In this document: piece by piece, positions 13,001 through 25,600 of the stretch | How the letters are laid out: every line of letters starts with the position of its first letter | Position numbering within the stretch: position 1 is the first letter of the stretch | DNA from: Sipunculus nudus | Taxonomy: Eukaryota; Annelida; Sipuncula; Golfingiida; Sipunculidae | Length of the DNA: 64,000 nt | Assembly: GCA_026874595.1 (NCBI GenBank) | Contig: CM049315.1 | Span: forward strand, 9,709,664-9,773,663 | Direction of reading: 5' to 3' | Position numbers and translations under genes: made by a program | The notes under the pieces: model-generated | Databases searched by the model: none | The model's input: the letters and a program-made list of their open reading frames with translations, nothing else | What the model was told of the DNA's origin: nothing

Positions 13001-14188
13001 ATAGATATGGGAAGCAGAAATCTATTATATATAAACCTTTGGATGTTTTGGCATTTTACCATCATTCGCCGTGTCCTGTTGAAAAAAAAAATAATGCGAC
13101 CATTTATACGGTTTATCTGGGTCTTCCAAGTAAGTAGGTCAAATACTTGTTTGGCGTCCGAATAGTTCAATGATTTACCAATATCTTCAAAGAAACAGAA
13201 ACATTGACTGCATTAGCTCAATCAGATCGAGGATCCGACCTGTCACGGAAGGCTAACCTTGTGTCATGTACACACATTGGGGTCATAAAACTCATCCGGG
13301 GTCAGAAGATGTGAATTGGACTTATCTATACTCTTGGTGACCGGGTCACTCGATATGAAATGTTAAGCGGACTTCTGATTGCCTTTTTTAAGACCAGGCC
13401 TTCCTCCTCCCCAAATAATTTACCCGTCGAGACAAAAAAATGTGTTAAACATTGCATGTCAAGAAAATTAAAATATTCACCTCATTGTTCTCAATTTCTT
13501 AAATGAACAAAAGTTAGTACATTTTTTTAATACTTTAAGCATAAGCAGCTACAACAAGGCTGGTCCTCTTTTGCAAAAATAAAAATGAAAAGCTTGAGAA
13601 GCGAACCAGTGGAACAATGTAGGTTTTTTGCAGCCTAACCGTTACCTGAAGACTCTTTTGGTAAATGCCTACTTGTGAGCCAAGTTATGTGCATTTTTTT
13701 TTCATGATAGATATATTTCTTCATTATCAATTGATTTCCTATCTTAGTGGCATATTTGTTTTACGATCCAATCAGATTTCCATTGGTAAAATAGCATATT
13801 ATGTCTTCCTTGTGCGACTTGGGGCAAGACCTTTTGTATCAAAGATCTGTCAAGCTGTTCATATAAATATGACCTGATACACCAGGTTCAGCATGTAAAG
13901 GCTCATGATCTTTTTCTCTTATATTAGTCGTCTCTTTCACATTAAGAGGCCTTCTGTATTTATCGTGAAGCTCCCGCCTTCAAAAGCCGAGACGAAATAC
14001 GAGGGTGGTTGTTGTAGATAGAGCACGTGATCCCCACCTTTAGAACACAAGAGAGTGAAGGTTATTTTGCCCTGCTAGGCAGAAACCATGAGTAAATTGT
14101 GGTTAATGAGTCGGTTTAAGGATAAATGATTGTCAAGTAAAAAAAAAAAAAAAAAAAGACAGACAGCGGAGCAAAGTGCGGGCGAGAG
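10016..14188. other. Cyclase upstream region, no gene recognised
   Basis: Open frames at 10126-10416 and 11651-11836 have partly coding-like codons but no recognisable product and no supporting splice sites. A stem with GGCGGGC / GCCCGCC arms spans about 11568-11615. The cyclase promoter should lie in the 3' part; I see no clear TATA box, and a poly(A) run sits at about 14141-14158. Confidence 0.45.
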
Positions 14189-14302
14189 ATGGAGAACTCT
14201 CTAACAAACCTGGGAGTAGCCGACATTGATCGCAGCGCGCCAGCTCTACTTATGATGTTCCCACGGCAAGCCGTTATTGCTGTTCGGGCACTGACGGAGT
14301 AA
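14189..14302 (+). CDS. Upstream ORF (37 codons) in the cyclase leader
   Basis: An ATG at 14189 opens a 37-codon frame (MENSLTNLGVADIDRSAP...) ending at TAA 14300-14302, 25 nt before the cyclase start and in another frame. If the transcript begins upstream of it, ribosomes would meet this frame first. It resembles no protein I recognise, and the transcription start is unknown. Confidence 0.35.
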   Translation: MENSLTNLGVADIDRSAPALLMMFPRQAVIAVRALTE

Positions 14303-14327
14303 GCTTCACGTTCAGGAGCACTGCAGC

Positions 14328-14540
14328 ATGCTGTCTCTGTCAACTGAAAGCTGTCTCATGGGCAGGTGTCTGATCCCCACCTCTCCAGCAACCTGCCCGT
14401 TTTCCTCAGGGATGCTACCTGTGAACCCGTCACCACTTAGCCCCGCGGTGTCACCGTGCCATTCATTTGACAACCAGTCCGTCAACAAACTGAGCTTGGA
14501 CCGTATACTAAATACCCTTGGAACTACTTTACTGCCCACT
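14328..14540 (+). CDS. Cyclase alpha exon 1 (start codon; aa 1-71)
   Basis: Opens with ATG with A at -3, 33 nt after an in-frame TGA, and ends phase 0 at a strong donor, GTAAGT. The first 45 residues are rich in Ser, Pro and Cys and look like the poorly conserved leader of alpha subunits. The end ([17 protein letters not shown]) is predicted helix at the entrance to the HNOB-like region. Confidence 0.8.
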
Positions 14541-15735
14541 GTAAGTGTACATGTATATCTTTTACCTCATGCATGACTAGTACACGGTTGATATTTAAGA
14601 CAATAGCTTTGTATTTTTGTTCCACTGTCAGAGAGACTTAGAGAATGTTTATGACCATAAACCTGTTTGCTATATGTATATATCCGAAGTTATTTTATAT
14701 AGATTTGCTTTTTTGGCATAGGCAGGCTGCTTGTCTTTCTGTACAAATTGCTCTCCTGTTTTTACCTCAGCTGACTGAAAGTCATCTGAGCTATAGCCAT
14801 CACTCTTTGTCCGTCGTCAGTCTGCCTATCCGTCTGTCTGTCAGTCTGTCTGTCCGTTCGTTAACAGAGCACAAATCGTTACCACTGGACCTATAATCGT
14901 TTGACTTTACATACAAGGAGATCATTGATCACCATGATTCTGTGCATGCATATTGATCATGGAGTGTTTCCTCATTTCCTGTAAACTGGGGCGCCATCTG
15001 CGTTTCTTTCGCATTTTTTCTCTATTTTTGAGACCTTCAAAGCAGCAGTTGTACATTAACAGGGCACAGATCGTAACCACTGGACCTACAGAATCTTCTT
15101 ACTTCACATCCAGGGAGGTCCCTGAGAAATCTCCTTTGAAACTTGAAATTAGGTCTCTGTTTTCCATATCCACCGAGCCATCGGGCTCAATAATACCCCC
15201 CCCCCCGAATAATTAAATATTTGAAACAAAAGCTCCAGTATCTGAACAATTGATGCATTGATCACCTTGATTCTTTGCATGCATATTGATCATGGAGGGT
15301 ATCATCATTTCCTCTAGATTGGTAGCGCCACCTGTGTTTTACTAATTTTTACGCATTTTTTTTCTCTATTTTTGAGACCTTCATGATGTGATTTTCTGTT
15401 AACAGGGCGCAAATCGTAACCATTGGACCTAGAATCTTCTAACTTGACATCCATGGAAGCCCAAGAAAATTCTCCTCAGAACCTTAAATTAGGTCTCTGG
15501 TACCCATTTCCCCCAAGCTAAGGTTCAGTTGAATGGGGATACCACCAACAAAATTTGGCATTCAAATGATAAAATTCGTTTTGTGAATGTCTTCTCAGTC
15601 AGCTGAGACATGTGACATGTCTGAGACCATCTCTTTGTATGTTTGTTTCTCTGCATTACAAAATTAGAAAAAAGGTTGATTTCCATAATAGGTAGGTAGA
15701 TAGATGTATTCTTCCCTGTGACAGGCATATATATA

Positions 15736-15781
<46 letters not shown>

Positions 15782-16626
15782 GCAGAGGCATCAAATGATC
15801 TTAAAAGGGAGGTGCGGGGGGGGGGGGCAGACTTTCACTGTCTGAATCCCATATTTCATTTATATTAAAATGAAGGTTTTAAACAGATTGGATACATGTA
15901 TTATGTTTCCAGTATATGTTAATTTTAAACCAGGTTTAGATATGTATTTTATCATGGAAAACTCATAGTTCATGGAACCTAATTCTATAATTCTAATTTT
16001 TAATATATATCATTTCCAAAGGGGGGATTTGGACCATCCCTCCTCGACATCCTTGTCGTCAAAGTACAATATTCAGTGACAACATTCTATATTTTCACTT
16101 GAGATTCAATGAACAAAATCTCCGCCTGTTCTTTCCTTATACGTGGAACTTCTGTCCTAAATGTCACATTTCATCCATTTTTACAACACACTTAGCACTT
16201 TCTTTTTGTTTCGAGTCTTTCTGAAAAGATCCTGTATTCGTGTGATTTAGATGTCTGTTAAGACGTTATGGACCAGCGGCGGTAGCGAGAGATGTTTCAC
16301 GCTGGTGTTCTCATTATAAGCTTTGAATAAAAGAACTTTTGTTGACTATGTTACAGACAGGCCTGGCCGTGAGAGCACTGCGGGAGATCACTGAAGAATG
16401 GGATCTTGAAATACCATGGTAATTCTAAATCAATATTAAACATATATGACACAAAAGGATGTAAAGAATTATTTTTGTTGTACCGCGCTTGATGTTTTAA
16501 AATTTAAAGATTTAATAAGCTTTCTTTATGTGACTTTATACCCCTTGCACTGAAAAAAAAACTCTAAAGCGATGCTGAACAATTCATCAGATTATCTATT
16601 GTGTATGGATATACATATATACATAC

Positions 16627-16674
<48 letters not shown>

Positions 16675-19600
16675 AATGATCCTGTTACATGTCAGATGCA
16701 CATATTCCACCACAAATTATAATGTCGGAGTCTCTGGCATGTATTTGGTTTCATATACAAAAAAGAAGGCTGCATATGTTTTTATGTTACTCCAAGGTGT
16801 GAGTTTAAAGTGGAGGGATGTCCGGATGCCAGCCCCCTGGACGTGAACACCCTGGACCTGACTGTAGCAGTTGGCTGCCGCTTGGGTAAGCAGGTTACTG
16901 TTACAGGTAATCAGAGGTGATCATTAGCAACATACACAAGCCTCCTTCGCCCCTGATCTTTATCCCCGGATCCCGTAATGAATACCGTTTATCTAATCCC
17001 TCTCATTGCATTCCTGTTTACATCCATTCGGCTGGCCAATTTAATTTACATTTCACTGTAATATGCCCATTGCCAGCACGTACATGCGTAAGTTTCTATT
17101 CATATTAACGATTTGGTGTCATTGATGTTTCACTGAAATGTGATCTGAAGGATCATCAATTTAATTTATGTGTAACGATCAAATGAAATTTTTTTAGTAA
17201 CGTTTGGAATGAATGGTATCAAGACAAGCGCTGTATCTGCTTCATTTATGTAAATTTTGTATATATTCAATTCCTAAACAAAATACTATCAGTATATGCA
17301 ATTAGATAATTAATGACCCCCCCCCACAAAAAAAAAAAACCCCACCACAATTGCCAAATTGAATCCGCCACCGGGCAGAACTCATTTTTTACAGTACATA
17401 TATTTTACATATTGGTTACATTATTAAAGCATTTATTCTGATAATTATATTCATGATATATTAGTTAGATTTATCAATACGAAAGCCTTTTTATTTGTTG
17501 TGCTTTTGATCAAATGCTCGAGTAACCAAAGAAATAAATGCACAGCTGAATCTCTTTTGAAAGGATTGAGTGAGGACAGCTTCTTGGAGAGTCTTGGAAA
17601 ACAGATGGTACAGATAGTAGCAGACGACCACACCAAGGAACTTTTGGCGGTCGCTGTTTCCATCAAGGAGTTCTGCTGCAGCGCAGTGAGCATGCGCGAA
17701 CAGATAGAAGCGAACTTCCGGCTTGGTTGTGGCAAGCTTCCTTTGAGGTTGTGTTGGGAAGACAATGAGCAAGTGACGTTACATATAAAACTCCCACACA
17801 GGAGATTCGCCGCTCTTTATGAATCCATTTTGACACATTTAGCACTGGACGTGTACGGTGAAACTGTCAACACCAGCGTAGAGTATTTAATTGTAGAAAA
17901 CCATATCAATCTGAGAATATACAACATTCAGGACCCACTCCGTGACAATCTCAAGAATCAAACATTGCAAGACAGGAATGACATACCTTTAGACTTGGTC
18001 ACGTTCTGTCGGGCTTTCCCTTTCCATGTCATGTTCGATAAACGTTTGAAGATCACTCAGATGGGAGATAACATTCAGAAATTTGTCAACAAGCCAGGAC
18101 CTGAAGAAGCTGCGAGTTTCACAGATATATTCGAACTGGTAAAACCCAGCTGTGAGTTGTCTTTTGATGCAATCAGACGTCATACCAACTGCATATTTGA
18201 ACTGTTACTCAGGAAACCGGACGAGCTGCTCGTTAGAGGCCAGGAAAATGAGGTAAGGCTGCAATTCTCTATACATCCATGAAACATACTTTTGCGAAAA
18301 GGATAAGTAAATATCCATCAACATAAATATTCGACATCCTGGATTGTGCCAATGGGATATTACTAAGTAGACGGGTAGTGTTTTAAAAATGACTGATCGT
18401 CTCTGTATTTAACTCAACTCGACGAAAATTAATTGTATCGACATTTGCTGACCGGAAAATATCGCAGGTAACTGAAGAATCGGTGTTTCTGTTTCAAAAC
18501 AGACACATCCAGTGAAGGCTTTAAAACAATACCATGTTGTGTAGAATAAGATAGATATAGTGTAGAATCTTATAGTAATATATAAACTCCGTAGTATAAT
18601 ATGAACGAAGCGATATTGAGAAAGGCATATCACATTAACTGGATATGACTGGGAAATTAAACGTTCTGATTAGGAACTCACTCTATCAAAAGGTTAAAGA
18701 TGCCTGCCTGGCAGCCATGTTTGATTACTGACAAAGATGTAATTTGATAGTAAAGATCCTCTTATAAGCACCATCTGTTTCTTCTACAAAATTTCACCAA
18801 GACAATCGCTTGAACGGTTCTTGAGATATAAGGAGTGTTGACAGCAAGATGGATACACGGACGAACAGAGCATTTTAAATTTATATTATCTTTAAAGAGA
18901 AACCTTGCTTCATTAACAATAAATCACCTGAAATAAAATACTGGAAGTTCCTTTAAAGTATTTTATTTCCTGTGAGCAACCGTCGTTCATGTTACCATTT
19001 CTTTAAGGTTTACCTTGATACTTTTCTCTCACAAGAACAGTTTTTAAGAGAAGCAGTTCCAAAGCTAAAGGCAAATTACTGATTTCTAGCCGTGTGCGGT
19101 TTCGTTGTAATACATTTTTGAGTTTTTACCTGCATGTTGATATGTCAGGGGAACCAATTGACATTTCCTATATGATATGTACTATTTTTGTGAAGTTAAT
19201 ACCAATTTCTGAACACTTTGTGATTAGTGCATGCAGATATCAATCTGTAACGTTTCTTCTTTTACACAAGGAATCAATGAGAAGAACATATTCTGGTCTC
19301 CTCCCTTTTCCAAATAGCCTACCAATCATTTTCAAACAAACTTTGTATATGCCTAAAATCTAGAACTGTCGTTTCATAATACCTAACGGTAAGCGTTCCA
19401 TGGTCAATTATATAGTGAGCAAAATTATATATCCTAGGGCTGTTTCTTTGTGCCTTTTGACCTACATGCGCATAGATGGCAGATCTGACGTACATTTCTA
19501 ACTCACGAAATAATTTCATAAAATTACAATGGGAACAATGGGAAGCGCATGTTTGAGTAATTGAAATGGTGCATATTTAAAATAAATGGCCAGAAAACTG

Positions 19601-22600
19601 TTGTCAACGTCTGCAGGTTTCCTTATTAATTTTACTTAATGGTGACGTCACACAGGGAACCGTCCTGAAAGGTCAGATGCTTCATGTGCTGGAAACGAGA
19701 AGTTTGTTATTTCTGGGGTCACCGAAAGTGGCAGCACTTGAGCAGCTCTTGGGCAAAGGACTGTACCTGTCGGATATCCCAATTCATGACGCAACCCGTG
19801 ACGTCATTTTGGTTAAAGAACAAAATAGAGCACAGGTAAATCGTACTTTTTTCAGAACAGAAATTGAAACGAGAAATGGTTTAGTGAATCATTTGAAATT
19901 TCTTGGTGTAAAGCTTTAATTTTTCTATTTCGGGCTTAGTATATAAGAGGCCTACAGAAATTATAGTCTAATTTGTTATATATCAACCATACGCTTTAAA
20001 CCGGTGTTTAAAATTTATGAATTATTATCCTTTAACCACTGATCAAAGGAGGAGAGATAATGTGGGCAGCCAGCCATGGGCAATATGTTTTTCATTGTTC
20101 AGTCGAATTAATGCTAAATACTGGTGTTCAAAAACACTAAACTTTTGGAACAATAATTCACCATTGATGCATATTTCTTTACTCCATCAAAACCTTGATG
20201 TGCTCGCGTGCATAAAAAAATTAATTATTAAATTTGAGTAGTCTCAGGTAATTTACCGTGTCTTTAGGGTAATTTAGAAGAAACTGATTAAGGGAAACAC
20301 ACGGGGACTGTACAGGTTTGTCATAATTGTGCTGTGTATATCAAAGGACAGTCTTAAGAAGCGTATGGAGCAGCTAAGGCGGCGCATTGAAGAGGCAAGC
20401 GGTGCAGTGGAGGCAGAAAGAAGAAAGAATGTGGAATTGCTGTACTTAATATTCCCGCCAGATGTAGCGAAAAAATTGTGGAGAGGTAATTTTTTAATCT
20501 AATTCTCTTTTAATATTTTTTTAAATACATGAATACATTTTCATTATAAATATAATATATATATTTATAGCTAAACGTTAAGCACGTTGGAGCATCGAGT
20601 TATTACTCCAAATTTCACGCCGTTGCCGGTCACGGCACCGGGCGATCATCAGATAACTGACGCTTGTGGGGGACCAAATTAACCTGCTCTGCCTTAGCTG
20701 TATGGAGCACCTGCTGCAAGCACTGAAACCTACTTAGAACTATATATATATATATATAGTCCAACCGCTAAGATCACAAGGAGTTAATTAAGGGGATCAA
20801 GACTTTAATAAATGAACATTACCCAAGGTTGAGGAAAAATCACATGCCAAGATTAAAATTAAAGGATGACTTCACGTAGAGTTTACAATGAGCTGCGGTA
20901 CCTTTGTGCAAGTAAAATCAATCAAAATGAGATGGACCTCTGTGTACCAATTTCATCAAGTTTAAATTATCAACTGATAGGCTGACCAGCGGGTACCTAC
21001 GATAATTAAACCTTCACCAGTCGTGTCAGCAAGGGTTCTTGTTCAACAGATTTTCCTTGAAGGGAATTCATTCCGTTTTAGTTTAAATATAACATTAATC
21101 TTATCATATCTAACACTCACATAGACGTGCATGGTCTATATTTTGTCACAATATTGATAATAAACTTTAGATAAAATAAGATTATTTGCCTCAATTGTAC
21201 TGGTACAGATGGGTATTTTAATATCAACTGGTTAGTCACTGTACCAGTACAGATGGGTATTCTAATCTCTATACTGGTACAGTTCTACAATACAGATTGG
21301 TGATTTAATCTCTACCTTTAGGTCACTGCAAGTACACATGGGTATTTTAACCTCTATAGGTGCGGTTCTACCAGCAGAGATAGGTATTTTATCTCAAGCG
21401 TTACGTTTCTACCAGTTCAGATGGCTGTTTTAATCACTTCTTGTACGGTTATACGATTACAGATGGGTGTTTTAATGTCTACTGATACAATTCTAACCGA
21501 ACAGATGAGAGCTTTAATCTCTACCGGTACGATTCTACCTGTACAGATGGGTATTTTGATCTCTACTAGTATGGTTCTATCAGTACAGATGGCTGTATTA
21601 ATCTCTACTTGTACGTTTCTACTTGTACAAATGGGTCTTTTAATCTCTACTGGTACGGTTCAACCCGTTGAGATTGGTGTTTTGATGTCTTAACTGGTAC
21701 AGTTATTCAAGTACAGATGGGTGTTTGATCTTTATTTGGGTTCTACTAGTACAGTTTGGTGATCTTATCTCTACTGGTACGGTTCTACCAGTACAGGTGG
21801 GTGTTTTAATCTCTACCCATTAAGGTTCTGCCACTACACATGGCTGTTTCAGTCTCTACTCATTCGGTTTTACCAATACAGATGGGTGTTTAATCTCTAT
21901 TGGCGGGGTTCTACTAGTACAGATTGGTGTTTTAATCTCTACTGGACGGTTCTCCTAGTACAGGTGGGTGTTTTAATCTATTTTGGACGATTCTACTAGT
22001 ATATATGGGTGTTTTAATAGCTACTGGTACGGTTCTTCCGTACAGACGGGTGTTTTAATCTCTACTCGTGCGGTTCTAACAGTACAGATGGGCGTTTAGG
22101 TCTCTACTGGTAAGGTTCTACCCGTACAGATGGGTGTTTTAATCTTTACTTGTATGATTCTACCAGTACAGATGGGTGTTTTAATCTCTATTAGCACGGT
22201 TCTACCATTACAGATGGCTTTCTTTAATCTTTACTGGTATGTTAAATCTCTACCCGTACTGTTCTACCAGTACAGGTGGGTGTTTAATCTCTACTGGTAC
22301 CTATCTACCAGTATACAGATGGCTATTTTAATCTCAACTGGTGTGATTCTACCAGTACAGATGGGTGTTTTAATCTCTATTAGCACGGTTCCAACAGAAC
22401 AGATGGGTGTTTTAATCTCTATTAGCACGGTCAAAGAGTACAGATAGGTGATTTAATCCCAATTGGTAGGTCATAACCAGTGTGACAATTAAGGCGGAAA
22501 GGAGAACTCGAGTACTTGGGTCCGGGTAATACCTACTGAATACCCGACTCTAAAGTTTGGACTCAAGTATTTGTGAGTGTACTTGCATATGTGAATATTA

Positions 22601-25600
22601 CTGCAAAATTACTTGTAGTCTATGTGTACAGTAGTGCTTTAACCTGTGCAACCACAATGAACAGTCGTGTGAGCATATAAAGTCGGTCTTTTGTTACTCT
22701 TCGTTTCTTTTGCAATAGACACCAGTTACAACAAACATAGGCTTGCTATTATGCCAACATTTTAGCCAACATCAAGTCAGATTTTACACCAGTAAACAAA
22801 TGTCCATCTTACGTCTCGTCGGGGTTGTCATGGTAACCAGTTCTCGAGTCCGAGTCGGGTAATGCTTTTCGAATACTCGTATATCCGAAATTAGATATTT
22901 GTGTTATCCCTGTAATGTCAATGTGTATATGAATATAACACGTTTTTTGTTGACATGCCCCCTACAAATCATGTAGTGCCGGCTGATATAGGCGTGCCTT
23001 GTGACTCGTGTGGCGTCCTTGCCAGCCTATAAGTAATGTTTATAAGTGACAGTCAGACGCCTCAGGGTTTACTGTGTCAAATGAGTCCTCACGGGAGACA
23101 GAGATAAATTACCTCCCTAAATCATGCTGCTATCTCCTGCCTGTAATATAATATTTGTGCCAAGTCATTATTGGAGTTTTTATCCCTTGATGTTATATGA
23201 TAGCAATATTCACGAATAATAAGAGCAATAATAAATCTAAAGGTGAATCGAATTGATATAATTAACTTTTGCTAATTCAGCGTAATTATTTCATTAACCC
23301 CTGCAATGCAGTGACCATTTATCCCAGTTCATCGACATCACTGTACACAACCGGTAGTCTTTTTACATAAGACTAAAACACATTGTAAATCTAACCTCTG
23401 TGCTAAGTGCCTTCATATCCAGTTCCGTGTACGACTCGGCTGTATATCACAGAGCCAAAACATATTTAGTTTTCACAATACAGTGGCGTTTTTAAGACAG
23501 AGGGGGTGAAGCATCATACTCTCATACACACCAATGTTACACGACTGCACAAAGCTCTGCAAGGCTGGCTCATTACATTTCATATATCAGCGCATTTACA
23601 GGTGATGAAAAAAATAGCGAGGGAGTAAGAGGGCCCTCTCATAGATTATGTTTATAATCTAGAAGAGAGTAGATGCCATTTCCAGGCGATTCAGTTTGAA
23701 ACTAAAACATTTTATGATGTACAAAAAAATGAATTTTTAACGGCTGGTAATGTCTATCGATACAAACTAAATGAAGGAAAAGAGAATCACTTCTGTTTTC
23801 ATTGTTATCTCGTCATCGGCTCCTAAGGTATTATCATCATGATTAGTCTAAATTCAGAAATTTAAAAATGACAAGTATGTGCGAGTTCAGAGTGGGCACT
23901 TCAACAAGCTAGAACTGGCCTGATGCCGAGGCATTACTTGTATGTATGTTACACATCACTTTACGGTGAATATGATAAATAGATCTTCCAGGATACTATA
24001 TTTCAGGAAAACATTATATTTTTTCCTGTGGTAATTTGCCTGTTCAAATTAAGATGGTGTGATGACCAACATGTTCGTGCAGTCACTTCCCATCACGCCG
24101 AACACGTGACCAGTGAGGTTTCTGCATGGCATCTTTTTCTGGGTCAGGGAAAGCGTTAATATAATTCAAGGCATATTTCATTCATAAAATATACATAAAT
24201 ATACATAACCAGTGTGTTATAGCCAAAATAACAGATGATAATAAAGCTTCCTATGCATATATGAATAGTTAAGAGAGAAAAACGGGAGATAAAAGACGTA
24301 AGCGTGGAAGTTATCCGTTCATTTCCAGCAATAGTCCTGAACAAATCGGATATTCTTATATTTCATATTTTTTATCCAGAATGAAATTAACAGAAGCAAA
24401 GCAAATATAAAATGTATGTATAAATTATATAAAATATCTTTGACTGAAGAGTCCGTGATGCATGTTTATTTGCGTCGTCCATCAGAATAGGTGAGGGTTC
24501 CCCTTTGCGCTCAATCCGCTTGAATACGACCCTGTAATACGCTTAGTCACAACAGACCCTCGTGAATTGACGGGTGTTTTTAGAAAGAATATAAATATAT
24601 CTAACGGCTTGTTTGGTATTTTGGTTAAGTGACAGCGTAATTCCTCATCAAGATTTTCAGTGCAATGTTCGATATGACTAGCTTTCCCTCCATGATTTAT
24701 CAGTAGACTTGCCCCAACTTCACGTCTTCTTTGTCGGAACCAGTCTGGAGTGCAGTTCGTCCCGCATAGACACTCTGATGGAAGCTATACTGAAGAAGCT
24801 AGGGACATGAGAAAATTCGTGGAAAGAAACAGCTATATTCAATTAATCTTATCCAGAACGAACCTGCCTGCTTTTTCCGCAGACACCAAGCTGGTTTAAT
24901 CGCTGCAAGCGAGGTGTTTGAGACGTGAAAAAGTCTAACAATACAGAGCAGAGGCGATTAATCTTGACAGACTCCAGGTTTGTGTTTTTATATAGAAAAA
25001 CGATACAGAAACTGTTGTGATCAGAGGGTCTTGTACTGAACGCACTAAGGTCAACATCAAATGTCAGACCTTTTTAATTTCCTAATATTCATAAATAGAT
25101 CATTCAAACATAAGCACATATTGGTAGAATAAAGCATTATATACACATAGTGAATTGAAGACTTTTCATAGATTATAGAGGAGCTTAATTATAGCAGGGT
25201 CGGCATTTAAATGCAAATATTTCTAATTAATTAAATAATAAAATACTATTTGCATTTGAAAACCAATCTTTTTCATATACTCACATGCAAATGCAGAACA
25301 ACTGCTCGCTCTGCGTTTTATTTTCAATGCAAATTACACGGAGCTTCAGACCGCCCTCTGAGAGAGATGGGCTGGGTAGGTGTATCCCTAGAGGAGAGCT
25401 GCAACTGTTAAATTCACACCGGAGGAATGTTACTCGTCTCAATCATGAAAAGACAGTGGTCTACAACCGCTAGGGTGATCGCTAGGGAAGCCTTCGAGCT
25501 TTTAAAATTAGGTTTAGGTCAACATGAAATATAATTTTGATACATGTGACTTTTACTAGATTACTCGGCGAAGGCGGAGTTAGATGAACATAAGAAAGGT

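Noticed and set aside
17500-17545. GTG start for a stand-alone 260-aa protein at 17500-18282
   Set aside because: The segment before 17546 is intron; the acceptor at 17544-17545 restores the frame from exon 3.
21421-22447. Repetitive protein gene from the 42-bp array
   Set aside because: No splice or start support, frame breaks between units, and the array lies within an intron of a well-supported gene.
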